DNA of 64,000 nucleotides from Ochotona curzoniae (lineage: Eukaryota > Chordata > Mammalia > Lagomorpha > Ochotonidae), in contig NW_024464918.1 of NCBI RefSeq assembly GCF_017591425.1, positions 4,648,001-4,712,000 on the forward strand, written 5' to 3'. Below are positions 11,100 through 23,489 of the stretch, one piece after another. The position numbers were made by a program, and so were the translations under genes. Every line of letters begins with the position of its first letter. The stretch's first letter is position 1. Under the pieces are notes generated by a model. It ran no database searches. It was not told where the DNA came from and saw only the letters and a list, made by a program, of their open reading frames with translations.

Positions 11100-13575
11100 C
11101 TCCATTAAGGAGAATGACAGACCAAGTTCAGAATCAGTGACAAAAAAAATGACCCACAACTGTGCAGGGCTCGCTGACAAAGGGTCTTAGAGAAGATTTG
11201 TGTGGAACTGCCAGAAAAATTAAGGCACTGGAATTTCATTGACTTTACACATACACTTCAAACTTTGGATTCAAGGATTCTGCATCTTAAATTATTGAAA
11301 GAAGGCAAATTTGAGCAACAAATGTATCTGTCCAGAAAATGATGAAAACTCAGAACCTAACAAAAATGCCATCATATAAACAAGATACAAGGCTCCATGC
11401 CTCCGCTCCTCGCCCACATGTTTATCTCCCCTTAGGGAGGTAAGATGATCATTCAGAGACACAGCAAAGAAACCAACCTAATCAAAGGAAGAGCAATGCT
11501 GCCTTAAAATTATTTCATTATGATAAAACATCTGCAGAAACATTGTAAACATCCTGAAGAGAACACAAAAGAAAATGAGTAACAAATGACAATGCCACAA
11601 TTCATAAGTTGAAAGTTATTGCTATTCTCTTGCTATGTGTGCATACGTGTGCGGATGAGTGCTAGGAGCGTATCGATTTTTGCATTATGTAACCTGGTCA
11701 TTTCTTCCCAGGCATGATAATGTGAATGCTTGACTCTGTCATTCACTCCAACCCTTTAAAATATCTTGATCTGACTGCCTCACTCCTGTGATGTGAGAAA
11801 GCAGAGGATGCCTGGAGACAGCCTGCTGTTACCTCAGGAAAAGAAAACACGAAAAGGAAGACATGGTGGGTCCCAGTGTTACACTCCCAGTGAGATGGAG
11901 GTACTCAGTTTCATCACCTGACATCAGTTTCCTGTTGGGTGCCCAGCCTACAAGGACTGAACACAGAATGAGTAACAGCAGTCTGTCTGCAAGTCACAAT
12001 CTGATGAAAGGCTCATTAGAACTACATCATCAGGACAGTGGACAAAGTTCATGTTTACATTTCTCTTCCTGGTTATCTAGACATTTCTGAATGGTGGGAG
12101 TCATCTCTGGACTAATGAGGAAAACTCACAGAACACTGTTTCGTTTCATGACTTGGGAAATGAGCATGGCCCACGAGCAGGTGTGAAACCGTAAGAAAAC
12201 GGAGCCTTGACAAAGCTTAACAAGTTAACTACTGAATACTTCCACCTTAAGATTATAATGAGCCCTACAGAACTGCGAGAAGTCTTTGCCATCAGTGAAT
12301 CTAGAACCCATCAAAGAGGTGAATTCTCACAGAAGCAGGAAATTGAAAAGATCAAGATAGAAATATAGAAGCTCTAAAAAATTAATTAAATGGGTCTGAT
12401 ACAGAATACCTTCCAAGCATACACTATGTTCAAGAAGAGAGAAGCCAAAGTACACAGGAAACCTATTTGCCTGTAGAGGTAACCATCTTCGGTAACACAT
12501 TCCAGAGGCCTGAGATCAGGAAATGTTTCTTGAAGACCTGAGAGGATTGAACGGCTGGGAGACATAATTTCTTTGCATATGCTCCTAGCAGTTAGTTCTG
12601 AGATTGATTCTCACTCTGAAGAACTGTGTCTTCAAAAATTAAACCTCAATGATCACTCAACAAGCAAATAAAAGATGAAGATATTTCTAATGATTGAGGA
12701 GGATGCACACGGGACTGGTTAGGAAGTGGTAAGTAATGGTTTTATGAAAGTAAGTCTGGGCATTAAGTGCAGGTCTTAAAGAATTGGGAAGATATTTGCA
12801 CATAGGTAAAAGGAGAATGACATCAAACCAGCATGCACTGCACAAGCTTTTCTTCTTACCACAAACAACAAAGGACTCCTCCCTTTACAATCCCAAAGCC
12901 AGTAAACAAATATATGCTCCACTCCTCACTACAGGCCATCTATGTTCCTTAGGAACAGTTTGTATTCCGAATAAATTGTAGGTTCTTACTGAAATGTTTG
13001 CTGCAGGTAACATTTTGTTACTTCTTGGCATTATAGATGGAGAGGGAAAAAATAAATCTGCCCAGTGGCTCTCGAACCGCCTCATAAAGTGCTGCACACA
13101 GCCCACCCCCTCCCTGCACCCCAGCCCAAGGCTGCTTCGTTCCAGGGTCTCCTGCCTGCCTAGCTGACTGCAGTGCTTTGGTCCCTGGTGCAGAAGAGGA
13201 CCACAAGAGGACTCTTTGGTTCTGCCTCCTGCCTCACTTCCTTCCAGCATGAAGCCAAATTAAGGCTGCACAATTTCTCAAGATTCGTTCCTGCTTAGCA
13301 CCAGCAAGACTGCTCCACTGTGTCCTGTCATTTCTGTGTTATATCAGAAACTTGCATGAGCTTCTGAGATGAGGTATGATGCCACATCTGCTTTCCTGTA
13401 CTGATGCAGGGTTCTTCCTGGTACTTTTGGATTCATTTAGTCTTTTTTGACCAACACATAGAAGAGGGGCCGCCGTCTCTGCTAGACACTAGCCTGAACC
13501 ACTCACTCCACTTGCCGAAAGGTGTTTTGGATATTTACGCATTTTAGGTAATCTAATTGTTTTGGGTTAGAAATA
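11100..13575. other. No gene or repeat recognised
   Basis: No open frame over 125 codons and no repeat I can name. The minus-strand frame at 12885-13250 shows no domain or motif. The stretch near 11640-11670 has an alternating purine-pyrimidine bias (TGTGTGCATACGTGTGC). Confidence 0.5.
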
Positions 13576-13577
13576 AA

Positions 13578-13886
13578 GATAGGGGAGCATCTGGCCTGTT
13601 GGTGAAGATGCTGACCAGGATACCCGTGCCCTAAATCTGAGTACCAGGCTCTGAGTGTTGGCTCCCAACACCAGCTTCCTGTTTATGCAGACCCTAGCAG
13701 ACAGCGATGATCGGGCTCCTATTGCCCACATGGGACATCATGATGAAGTTTCCAGCTTCCAGTTTCACGCCAACCATTGTGGGCGTTTCAGAGAGTAGAC
13801 CAAAAAAAAAGGGGGGGGGGCTTCATCTCTCTCTCTTTCTCTCTTCCCCCTTCTAAAGTAAGTATTTAATAAAAACTTTAATTAAA
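13578..13886 (+). repeat. Old CSINE with A9/G10 run
   Basis: GGGGAGCATCTGGCC, CAGCTTCCTGTTTATGCAGA, TGATCGGGCTCC, GTGGGCGTTTCAGAGAGTAG and a CT-rich tail give the SINE order of the older subfamily. An A9 run at 13802-13810 runs straight into a G10 run at 13811-13820, followed by CT repeats to about 13855. Confidence 0.75.
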
Positions 13887-13889
13887 AAA

Positions 13890-15035
13890 GAAGGGATGGT
13901 TGACTTGCATATATAGGGCCCTATCACATTGCAGGAAGCAGACTGTCCCGAGACATAGGGCCTCCTTGTCTACAGAGATGTCAACAGCACCCAGCTCCTG
14001 GGATGATTATGAGGGCAGAACAAGTGGTGCAGGTAAGGCTCCCACACGTGCCTGTCACATGGTAGCTGCTGAAGGCATATTAACAACAGTTGTTCCTATT
14101 TTCCATTCCGGCTGAATGTGGTGCCCAACTCAAATGCTCTTACAAAGCTTCAGATTTCTCATGGCTAAATTTTTTTCAATGGAAGGTTTCTTTCTTTTTA
14201 AACGAATGTTTTATACTACAATTGAATTTGATCTAACACTACAGGTAGTGCGAAAATATCCTGTCTAGACACAGCTTACGGAGGCCAGGCACGCAACAAT
14301 CTCCAACTCATATTTTTCTCATCTGGAAAGTAGATTTCCATTTCCATTGAAAAGTTCACAAAGATGCACACACTTCCATACGAAGGAAATGACACTCTCA
14401 GGTAATGGTGCTGTGGGTTTTTCTTAGTAAGTGAAGGGATTTCACACCTTCCCAAGCTTGATATGCAAGATTGGAGTGAGGATTAAAACGGGGATACTCT
14501 GAGGAGCTAAGCAGATTTACTGTAAATTGTTACTGGAGTGCCAATATTAGGGCCAGTCTCTCTCAAGGACTTTTCCTTCAGTAGTCAAAGCTAGGCAAAG
14601 CCATTTGCTTTTTCAAATCATTCTATAGAATGAGAAACAGTTTAAACCAAACTTCTCTCTGCAGTTAAACTGAACAACTTCAGTGGTATGTTGGGAAGAT
14701 GATGCTAATGCTAAGAGACTTGCATCACGGAGAATCAGAAGGCACCACTCAAGATTACAGGCAACCGCCCTGCTTGGACACACGCCGTACAAGCACCTGA
14801 TGCCCGCTCCCTCGACACCCCAGCCACCCACCATGGCTGCACCTCTGAGCTGGCTTCTCATTTCTTTCAGCATAAACTGTCAAATGATTAGCATGCCCTT
14901 CATGGTTCAGATCCTGCTTAACTTCCACCATCGCTCATTGTGTCCTAGCCAATGGAACACACGCCCACAGGTGCAAGACCTTTGCGAGCACAGTCCACCT
15001 GACCTGTGGAGCCCCAGTAGGCTCTTCAAAGTTGG
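13890..15035. other. No gene recognised
   Basis: The plus-strand frame at 14683-15099 (138 codons) runs into the L2 relic downstream and shows no known domain. A sequence resembling a splice acceptor (CATTTCTTTCAG, about 14859) was noted but has no supporting exon. Confidence 0.5.
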
Positions 15036-15039
15036 AGGG

Positions 15040-15245
15040 GACAGCTTGAGTGTTTATACCACCCCTGATCGTCCCTTTTATAACTCTTCACAGTTCTAAT
15101 CAATGACTAACTATATATTTATTTATTATCTGTAAATATTTCATGAGAAATTCATGAGTATAGGTGCTGTGTCTACATCCTATTCGTAGAATTTGCAAAA
15201 GAAAGATGGTCAACAAATATTCATCCAGTAAGGCAATGAATTCTC
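15040..15245 (+). repeat. L2 LINE 3' end relic
   Basis: TTTATTTATTATCTGTAAAT, TTCATGAGTATAGGTGCTGT, GTCTACATCC and TCAACAAATATTCATCCAGT follow the order of the L2 3' untranslated end, including the terminal 'CAATAAATATTTGTTGAATGA'-type block. L2 has been dead since before the placental radiation, so this is a fossil. Confidence 0.65.
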
Positions 15246-15344
15246 ATTATCATTATCAGAGCATAGCCTATAAATTTCTAAGTCCAACAGTTTTTCAACA
15301 CAAACTCAAGTGACGTGGCTCCATGAGAGGCAGTTTGCACAGTC

Positions 15345-15672
15345 ACCCTTCCACCTCTGGGCTTCTGTATCCATAGATTCAACCAAACATGGATAGAAAA
15401 GAAGGTAACAATAGAGATTTTCTTCTTACTCTTTCCTAAACAGTTTCATATGACAACAGTTTACATCAGACTAGATATCATAAATAACCTAGGTACAAAA
15501 TAGCATACATTCATATTGTGGGCAAATTATAAACAATCCAGACATGGTTTATACAGGAGGATGTTATGCATAGGTTATACGTATACACATTGTATATACC
15601 GCACGTGAGCATTCATGCACTGTGGGTGCTGCAGACACTCCTAAGGCTAACCCCCCAGAGATGCAGGCACAC
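15345..15672. repeat. MER2/Tigger-type nonautonomous DNA transposon
   Basis: TTCTGTATCCATAGATTCAA, a CTAAACAGTTTCATATGACA block, GAGGATGTTATGCATAGGTT and GTGAGCATTCATGCACTGTG follow the layout of the roughly 345-bp MER2 element of the TcMar-Tigger group. The terminal part is answered at the far end by CTAACCCCCCAGAGATGC. It is a mobile-element fossil with no coding capacity. Confidence 0.75.
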
Positions 15673-16320
15673 CTACAGTTGTGCTACATCCTGTGTGCCT
15701 GCGCGCGACTACCTCCCCATCTGTGTTCTCATCCTTTCCTCTGTTCTTTCTTTCCCTGGATCACTATGCGGCTTGCAGGTTCCTTGCTCTCTATTCCTTC
15801 ATTTTCTCTATCATGTGCCTTTTGAGCACACTGTCTCTCCACCTTCACACCCCCCCCCATTCCAAGGTCAGCAACTTTCTGAGACCTGATGACCTCACTG
15901 ACTTGACATTCACCATTCACGGACCCCAGGTGCTCAGGTTCTGACTCAATGGGCAGCCTACTTTCAAGGTCTGCTTGGTCCTTTACAAAGAGATTACAAA
16001 TTTGATATTTACACAGAACTACTCATAAAACAAATTCTGTTCATTCATGTGGCTACTATTAATTTTAGGGCCTTCAACAAGGAGGTAATGAATTTTTCCC
16101 CTTAATCTATAGGATGTATTTCAGAAATTCCATCAATATGTCATTGATGCTTTCATAATCTTTTTAAAAAACAATGACAGTAATTGACTCTTGCCGGAAA
16201 TGAAAATTGGACAACTAAGACTCTAGAGATGAAAACACTTGGGGAGAAAATGGAAAACTCATGTATCTTTGTCATGTTCAGCAGGAAACTGTTACAAGAG
16301 AAATTTATTTATGTGTTGTC
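15673..16320. other. No gene recognised; pyrimidine-rich
   Basis: A CT-rich stretch (about 15700-15860) gives overlapping open frames in all three plus frames (15566-15944) with no protein features. It ends in a C-run at 15850-15858. Confidence 0.5.
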
Positions 16321-16324
16321 TGTT

Positions 16325-16500
16325 AACTTAGTGATCATTTACTGAGTTGCCAATATGAGCCAGGTACTCTTTTTTTTTTTTTTAAACCAATTAGTGTACA
16401 AGGCAGAAGGGACTCTTGCCCTCCTGGGCATACATCCACACTGCAAGAAATCAAGAGCAAATAATAAAATATTTATCTATCCCAAGTGTAATGAATCACA
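16325..16500. repeat. Ancient mammalian interspersed repeat, class uncertain
   Basis: GTGATCATTTACTGAGTTGC, AATATGAGCCAGGTACTC, AGTGTACAAGGCAGAAGG and CTCTTGCCCTCCTGGGCATA share the block order of the relics near 5.4 and 17.3 kb. A T15 run (about 16370-16383) interrupts it. Confidence 0.5.
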
Positions 16501-17255
16501 TGTGTTTACTAATAGCCCATTCCAGTAAGAATCTCCTTTTGGGGACAGTTTACCCAAAACCTGGAATGAAATCACTGCTTGATTTGAGTCCCCTGCTCCC
16601 TCACCAGCCTTCGTTTTTCATTATTTCAAAAATGTCAACTTGTTAAAAAAAAAAAAAGGCTGCTCCCTCCTAACACCATGGTTTTGCCTTCCCTGAAGAC
16701 AGAATTAAGCTTCCTGAAAAACCCCACTCTTCCTCACTGTCTTTTCAAATGCAGCTGAGCACATCAGATGAGTACCTGGCAGCTGTGTGGCTTCCCGCTG
16801 AGTCGGGCTTGTGACCTGTGGGTGACATTCCTATTTGTTCTTTTCTTTGGAGATGCTGAGGACACCTGCAGACATCTTTTATTTTACCTCATTGCCTGAT
16901 TTTATCCTAACTACAGCATGTGAGCTAAGGAGACAGTTGATGTGGAAGTCTGAAGCTACGGGGAATTGGCCTACTTTCCCGAGTCTCAAAATGGAGAAAC
17001 AGAAAGGACCAGAATGCTACAAGTACTACACATAATGAGTATGAACTTTTCGGCATGATGTGTACACCTTCTATGGTGCAATTCATGGTGACATCAGTTC
17101 TGAAGTCCTAGCCTCTCACATATTAATAAGAATCCATTCAGTTGGTGTTCAGTATACAGCATTCTTCCCTGTCAACAACCTCGATCCATCTCTCACTAGA
17201 GAACGTAGGCTTAAACACCAGAGAATTAGTTCCCTTAGAGCTCATCTGTTTTAGG
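16501..17255. other. No gene recognised
   Basis: An A-run lies at about 16644-16656. The small plus-strand frames at 16835-17035 and 17060-17254 have no family features. Confidence 0.5.
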
Positions 17256-17257
17256 AA

Positions 17258-17790
17258 TACGTGTTAATTCATTTAACAAATATGAATCAGGTACTCTTTC
17301 TGGACCAGGACCCAAGGGTTCAGCAGGGACCAAAGAAGACATGAGCTCAGCTCTTGACAATTTAAAGTCTCATCAGAAGGCCCGGCGCGGTGGCGCAAGT
17401 GGTTAAAGGTCCTCGCCTTGCACGCCCGGGATCCCATATGGGCGCCGGTTCTAATCCCGGCAGCCCCGCTTCCCTTCCAGCTCCCTGCCTGTGGCCTGGG
17501 AAGGCAGTCGAGGACGGCCCAAAGCTTTGGGAACCTGCGCCCGCGTGGGAGACCCGCAAGAGGCTCCTGGCTTCAGATCGGCATAGTATCGGCCCGTTGC
17601 GCTCACTTGGGGAGTGAATCATCGGATGGAAGATCTTCCTCTCTGTCTCTCCTCTCTGTATATCCGCCTTTCCAATGAAAAAATAATAAAAATAAATCTT
17701 TACAATAAAGTCTCATCAGAGAGGCTAGAATATTCCTAAGTGCTCTGTGGGGAATGAGGCCATGCCTGACCAGCAGGAAATTGATGATCA
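17258..17790. repeat. Ancient repeat split by a young CSINE
   Basis: AATTCATTTAACAAATATGA, CAGGTACTCTTTCTGGACCA and TTCAGCAGGGACCAAAGAAG continue, after removal of the SINE at 17379-17706, into GAGGCTAGAATATTCC. The joined reading follows the same block order as the relics at 5.4 and 16.3 kb. The SINE therefore landed in an older element. Confidence 0.5.
17379..17706 (+). repeat. Young CSINE (pika-type), full length, perfect 14-bp duplication
   Basis: The head is GGCCCGGCGCGGTGGCGC, followed by box A-like TGGCGCAAGTGG and box B-like GGTTCTAATCC. The 14-bp target-site duplication AAAGTCTCATCAGA is perfect at 17364-17377 and 17707-17720. Sequence identity to the copies at 641 and 23132 is very high by eye. 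The A tail is short and interrupted by C and T. Confidence 0.96.
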
Positions 17791-17794
17791 CGGT

Positions 17795-19200
17795 GATGAT
17801 GGTGATGAAGCTCATCTTTAACGTAAAAGGTGATAACATTCTCTATTATCATCAATCTTTTAAAGGAAGGTTAAAACCCTTTTCCTTCTCATGGCAGGAG
17901 CTCAGGAATGAGCTCCAGAGGTGGGGTCCCTTGGGGAAGGCATACCTTCAGTGGGTGGGAAGTGCCGCCCACTGGCTTCGACCAGGAGCTACTGTCTCAT
18001 TTTCCAGGGGTTGCTTTCCCACTCGAAGATGACAGCGCTCACTCATTTTTATGACAAATCACGTAGCTTGCACTGCTGCATTTTCTCTCAGGGTTTTCAT
18101 GGCCACAGCCAAAACCATTTTTACCACTCATTTTCTTACTTGCCTTTTTAACACTTAATACTGTGGTATACATTCAAGCATCAATGTTTGAATTTTTCCC
18201 AAAAGCTTCCTTTATGATATTATTCCAGTCTTTTTTTTTAAGTTTTACATATTGCATACCCTCTATTTTAGATGACTTTAAATGAAACTGTAATGATGGT
18301 GTAAATCTTTGTACATATTTTTTGTCACTAAATCATTGCTTTTATTTCTATTTCTACAAGGCATATGACCAACCCCCCCCCCCCACACACACACACAAAT
18401 TATTGCCAAATACCATTCTAGAAAATTAGTTAGCAATATGTATGCTCACTAGCAGGGCTTAAGTAAGGAATTATCCAATCATACCTTCTCATGTCAGAAG
18501 AGTGAGCAGACGTGAGAGGAACATAGACAATCTAGCAAAACTGTAGGTGGCATTTGTATCCAGTGGCTGTGCAAACAACCAGAATTCTTGACCACATGGG
18601 CAAAGTACCAGGCACCTGTTATACCACCAATAGAAGGTAGAGATGGCAAAACTAAGACTTGCCAGGAGACAGTGTCACTGATAAGTGACCCTGTGCTAAG
18701 CACCTGCTGGCTGCTTTGCTGATGAGCTCCTTGGTCTTCAGTGCAGCCCAGAGAGGTGGGGGGAACAGCCACATTGCACCACTTGAATCCCTGAGGCAAG
18801 TTAACCCAGTCAATACTCCAGATGCTGCCCAAGGCCATCCTCTTCCCACTGTACCCCAAGAGCTCCAGCTGGGACGTGTCTGGAAAGCAGAGGTCAGAAA
18901 TGCCTTTGAAGAAATATTAAACTTGGATGCTTACATTGCAAGGCACAGACGGAGATTTGCAAGCTAGCCCAAGTGCAGCTGGAGAGGACAGAGACAGGAG
19001 ATGGACCCAGGATTTCCCTTGGAAATAAGGCAGGGGTTCTGAACAACAGGCTCACTCAGCAGCCCAAATGTTGGGTGGGTGGGAGGGAAAAGGACAGAGA
19101 TGGGCCTTTACAGCTGTCAGCAGTTAACATTAAAACAAGAAGCCTGACGTTTTACTACAGCTAACTTATTGCTTGATTCAAAACACACAAAAAAGTTTTG
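17795..19200. other. No gene recognised; short C/CA tract
   Basis: Contains a C12 run followed by (AC)n at 18373-18398. The frames at 17754-18151 plus and 18494-18859 minus show no known domain. Confidence 0.5.
18373..18398. repeat. C-run followed by (AC)n
   Basis: About 12 C residues pass into about six AC units. Confidence 0.9.
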
Positions 19201-19205
19201 TACAC

Positions 19206-19520
19206 CAATGTTGTGGCATAGCAGGTAAAGCTACTACCCGTGACACCGGCATCCCATGTAGATACCAGTTCCTGTCTCTGCTTTTCCGATTCCAATCCCC
19301 TGTTAATGACCTGCATAAATCATCAGAAGATGGTTCAAATACTTTGTCCCCTGCTGCCCACGTGGGAGACCCAGAACAAGTTCCTGAATCCTGGTTTGGG
19401 CTGGTCCGCCTTTGGCCACTGTAGCCATTTGAGAAATGAATTAGTGGATGGAAGATCTCTCTCTGATTTTCCTTTTCCCTTTATGATTCTAACTTTCAAA
19501 TAAATAAACACTTTAAAGAA
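19206..19520 (+). repeat. Old CSINE
   Basis: GTTGTGGCATAGCAGGTAAA, CACCGGCATCCCATGTAG, CCCACGTGGGAGACCCAGAA, TAGCCATTTGAGAAATGAAT and a TTTCAAATAAATAAACACTT end give the complete SINE order in a moderately diverged copy. Confidence 0.9.
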
Positions 19521-20185
19521 GGAGAAAAAAAGGACATCAGAGCTCACAGGAGTCTTAGTCTGCTCTGTATTACACATCAAGAAAGCTTTGGCCTTTGAGA
19601 AGAGCAACAGTGACAGCATGAGGACATCTAGTAACCACTCATTTACTTTTTCACTCATTGTACCCACCAAGCATCAGTGTGGACTGGTGACAGTACGACT
19701 ACTGAGAACACTACATCATTTTTGTGTCAGTTTTGCACATGATCTCCCTGCATCTTTTGGTGTTCTATTGCAGCTACCTTGTCATATCATAATACAAACA
19801 ATACCCTCTCCTGCCTCTAACATGGTAAAAAAAATTATAGAAAGATAATCATTTCTAATTTTTCCCTGAGTTTGCACCTCACTTCTGAGATTTAAAAAAA
19901 AAAAAAAAACTTTTAGTGCTATAAAGAAAAGAGATTTCATGTATTTCATAGAAGCAATTCTAACAAGATAATCATATTTTCTTTCCTTTATCTCTCTTGC
20001 CTTCATTTTCTTCCTTCCTTACTTTAAAAAAAAAACCTTTTTACAAAAACATATTTTCAATCCACTCTATAATCACAAGTTGAATGTAGCACTAACCATA
20101 ATACCAAACACATAAAAATAGAAAGGCCACAGTTTCACTGTACTATAAACAACAGGTAAAAACAACAATCAAATCCTAAAGTATC
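19521..20185. other. No gene recognised; A-rich
   Basis: Poly-A runs lie near 19892-19910 and 20025-20035. The sequence just before 20190 may be an old L1 3' untranslated region on the minus strand, but I cannot prove it. Confidence 0.45.
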
Positions 20186-20189
20186 TGCT

Positions 20190-20365
20190 GCATTCCTGCA
20201 CCCTTTTTGTATTCTATAACTATCATACAGCAGAGATACTTGTCCTTTGAGGACTGACTTATTTCACTAAGCATAACAGTTTCCATTGCAAACATTTGGT
20301 TGCACAAGACAGGATTTCATTCTTATGGATGAATGCTATTACATAATGTGTATGTATCACATTTT
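20190..20365 (-). repeat. L1 ORF2 3' end, antisense fragment
   Basis: CTTGTCCTTTGAGGACTGAC, TTATTTCACTAAGCATAACA and CAGGATTTCATTCTTATGG are the reverse complement of the last part of L1 ORF2, as in the better copies at 54.9 and 63.7 kb. It is truncated and not open. Confidence 0.75.
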
Positions 20366-20369
20366 CTAT

Positions 20370-22795
20370 TTGTGCAGTTTTTTAATGTCCTATACAATTT
20401 TCTTAATATTTTTAGCTTGCTCTGAAATCACACATCACAATTTCGTTCTGTTTTGCAAGCACGTCTTCCCTCTTTGTCTTGTGAATATTATTCTGTTCCC
20501 TATTATCTTTTACCCTAATGACTTTGCATGGACTTTACCTCGAATTTTCTGTTGCTCATTTTCAAGATGTGAGTGGTTTCCTGAGCTTTGAGGTGTGGTT
20601 CAGCTTAGCTTTGTAACGCCATAGATACCCCTCTCTGGTTGTCTGCAATGTTCACAGGTGAGTAGCCTGCTTCCTGCGGATTCGGGGCCCAGTCCCCCTC
20701 TCTGGTTTCATCTTTCCTAGTCCCCGGTGTGCACACTCTGCTCAGTTTTGAACCCACAATCAGAACATGTTTCTCAGGGCAGCCGTGTGCCAGCAGGTGG
20801 CTGTGCCAGCAGGTGGCTGAGGGCTTGGGAATTCACAGGGGCTATGGTCACTGCTGTCCCCTCACCCTCTTTGGAGCAGACTCCCTGGCCTTATCCATCC
20901 CTGCTGAAGTGAAGGAACCCCCTCCTACCCTTTTGGCCTCTACTGGCACCACAGCCTGGAGCACTTTTCAAGGAGAAACAATCACTGACGTGGGATTTTC
21001 CTGTACTCAGCTCTGTTGATCTAACCCCTTGTTCTTCACAATGCCAACAGCATGGAAGACCTTTGGGCTATCGGTATGTTTCTACCTGTTTGTGTTTTCA
21101 GGTTGAAGGGGGCAACTTCTAATGCATGCACATGCGCACATATGTGTATGTGTGTATATTTTGCTTTTTTTGTTTATGTCTTGGTAAATGCTGCCCATAG
21201 CTTTGCTACAAATCTGCTCTAACTTCATGTGGGAATTCAGAGAAATTGTGAAACTTCGTGGCTGACATCAGCATATTCCCCAAATTCTTCTAAGTCAGTA
21301 AACTTTTAATTTTTTTCAGCCAAGAGGCCCAAACAGTTTCCATTTTAATGCAGGCTTACTCAGTGGAGATATTCAGAAAATCCAGAAAGCATAAGGAAAA
21401 CAATGAAAATTGGCAATTCTATAACACAAGGTATGCATACCTACTAAGAAGAAGGTATGTTTTGCAGCATAAATAAAACTCACAGTGATATATCTACCAC
21501 CACTTAGATACAAACATTCAGTGTATTACACAGTGTTTTGACCTACTTCCCATGTACTTTCGTTTGTGACATATGGTTGCCATGATGCACCTTTTCCCAT
21601 TTCTTGTACATCTGAAACTTTAGCGCAGAGGGATCTGTGCGCTCTGCACCTCAAGGAACTACAAGTAAATTAGTAAATCACCAGAAAAAGAGGCGGTTTT
21701 CCTTAGGACAGGCATGGAACTAACCCCTAACATAGATGTGTTAAATGTATTTTTTTTAATTAGAATGAACAAATATTGGTAAGTAGGGAAGACGATTCTA
21801 AGCAACAAAGCCACTGAAGGATGTGTGGACTGAGCAGGAGGAAAACAGCAGCCTTCCTGGGCGAGCAGTTCTCGCGTCACCCTGGCTCTTGACAACTACT
21901 GAGAACATGACTCCTCTGGGTTTCTGGCTAACTCAGGACCCTCGAATGAGAACATCTGCCCTTCTGGGTGCTTACCAAGTTCATCCTGAGAATCCGGCTC
22001 TGGTGGGCATGGCATCTTAGGACACAACACAGCCTTGAACTTTGACCAGAGAGTAGTAACAGTGAGGAAAAGAATGCTTGGCTGGTCTTTGCTTTGCCTA
22101 GGGCTGACCCTCAAGACTGAATTTTAGGAATAATCAAATTTATAAAAAAACTTCCAACTTGTAAGAGATCAAAACAACAAGAAAACGCACTGGTAAAACA
22201 AATTTCTCAAGTGACCATGAACAGTCCAAGTTTTAATTTTTTGGCTTATTTAACATCAATTTCCTTTGTGACATAATAAGAAAATTCTAACATTAATATG
22301 GCTGGCACTGTCACTGGTAATATGAAGCTCACAGGAAAAGAGAGGAAGTTTCCTGATACTTGCAAAGAATATTCATAAATATGTCCCCGGAAGGAGTGGT
22401 GGGCTGGCTGCAGAACAGGAAGCTATCCTGGTGTTTGTGAGCAATACCTTGAGGGGAAGGACACTGTCAGAGGGGAGGCAAGAGAGCACCCGGGGAGCAG
22501 ACTGGAATGAGGCACCCACTGCCAGGACTTCCTCTCTGCCCCAAGGGGAGATTCCTGGTTGTGTCTACTTGATTCACCTCACCCTAGCACAGGCCCAGCT
22601 ACTACTGTCCCAGGCGGTTCCCCTGGATCTTTTCCCAAGCAAATTCACCTGTCAGAGCCCTCTTAGAAGGAAGCTGGAGGAAGCCAGTTCTGAGTTAGCC
22701 AGAGGGGAAGTTCCAGGCAGCAGACATGCCAGCCTGGGCTGCTTTTCTATATTCATTGCCATGTTCCAGGCAAAATACTAATAATAGGAATTTGA
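20370..22795. other. No gene recognised
   Basis: A perfect 16-bp tandem duplication (GTGCCAGCAGGTGGCT) lies at 20787-20818. An alternating purine-pyrimidine stretch lies at about 21121-21160. The 116-codon plus frame at 22431-22781 has no recognisable domain. Confidence 0.5.
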
Positions 22796-22799
22796 ACAT

Positions 22800-22949
22800 G
22801 AGAGGGAAGGAGGGAAGGAGGGAGGGAGGGAGACACAGACAGAGAGAGGAAGAAAGAGAGAAAGAGAGAGAGAGAAAGAGAGAGAGAGAAATAAAGAGAG
22901 AAAGAAAGAAAGAAAAAAAGAAAGAAAGAAAGAAAGAAAGAAAGAAAAA

Positions 22950-23021
<72 letters not shown>

Positions 23022-23032
23022 GGGAGAGAGAT
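22800..23032. repeat. Long purine tract: (GGGA)n, (GA)n, (GAAA)n
   Basis: About 230 bp is almost entirely purine on the plus strand. It opens with GGGA/GGAA units, passes through GAGA and ends in a long GAAA array closing at GAGGGAGAGAGA. It produces spurious open frames of Lys/Arg/Glu on the plus strand and Phe/Leu/Ser on the minus strand, including the 241-codon frame at 22726-23451, the longest in the window. Confidence 0.97.
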
Positions 23033-23131
23033 CGATTGAGAGATTTGTAAGACCTGAATCTGAGAGTGTGAAATGTTGGAAAGCAGGGATGTGTTGTATG
23101 AGGATGCTTCAGCTTCAAAAGGCAAGTCTGG

Positions 23132-23472
23132 GGGGCCCGGCGCGGTGGTGCAAGTGGTTAAGTCCTCGCCTTGCACGCCCGGGATCCCATATGGGCGCCG
23201 GTTCTAATCCCGGCAGCCCCGCTTCCCTTCCAGCTCCCTGCCTGTGGCCTGGGAAAGCAGTCGAGGACGGCCCAAAGCTTTGGGACCCTGCACCCGCGTG
23301 GGAGACCCGGAAGAGGCTCCTGGCTTCAGATCGGCATAGTATCGGCCCGTTGCGGCTCACTTGGGGAGTGAATCATCGGACGGAAGATCTTCCTCTCTGT
23401 CTCTCCTCTCTGTATATCCACCTTTCCAATAAAAAAATAATAAAAAAATAAATCTTTAAAAAAAAAAAAAAA
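23132..23472 (+). repeat. Young CSINE (pika-type), full length
   Basis: Same subfamily as the copies at 641 and 17379. The flanking direct repeat AAAAGGCAAGTCTGG is seen at 23117-23131 and 23473-23487. The A tail is a run of roughly 20 A residues, the longest among the young SINEs here, which suggests a recent insertion. Confidence 0.96.
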
Positions 23473-23489
23473 AAAAGGCAAGTCTGGCC

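Noticed and set aside
14859..15099. Possible exon after a CATTTCTTTCAG acceptor-like site
   Set aside because: The following sequence grades into an L2 3' end, and no donor site or protein similarity supports an exon.
22753..23176. Minus-strand frames rich in Phe/Leu/Ser resembling membrane segments
   Set aside because: Direct translation of the TTTC/CTTT microsatellite.
22726..23451. 241-codon plus-strand frame, the longest in the window
   Set aside because: It is made of the GAAA purine tract (Lys/Arg/Glu repeats) joined to a young CSINE; both parts are noncoding repeats.
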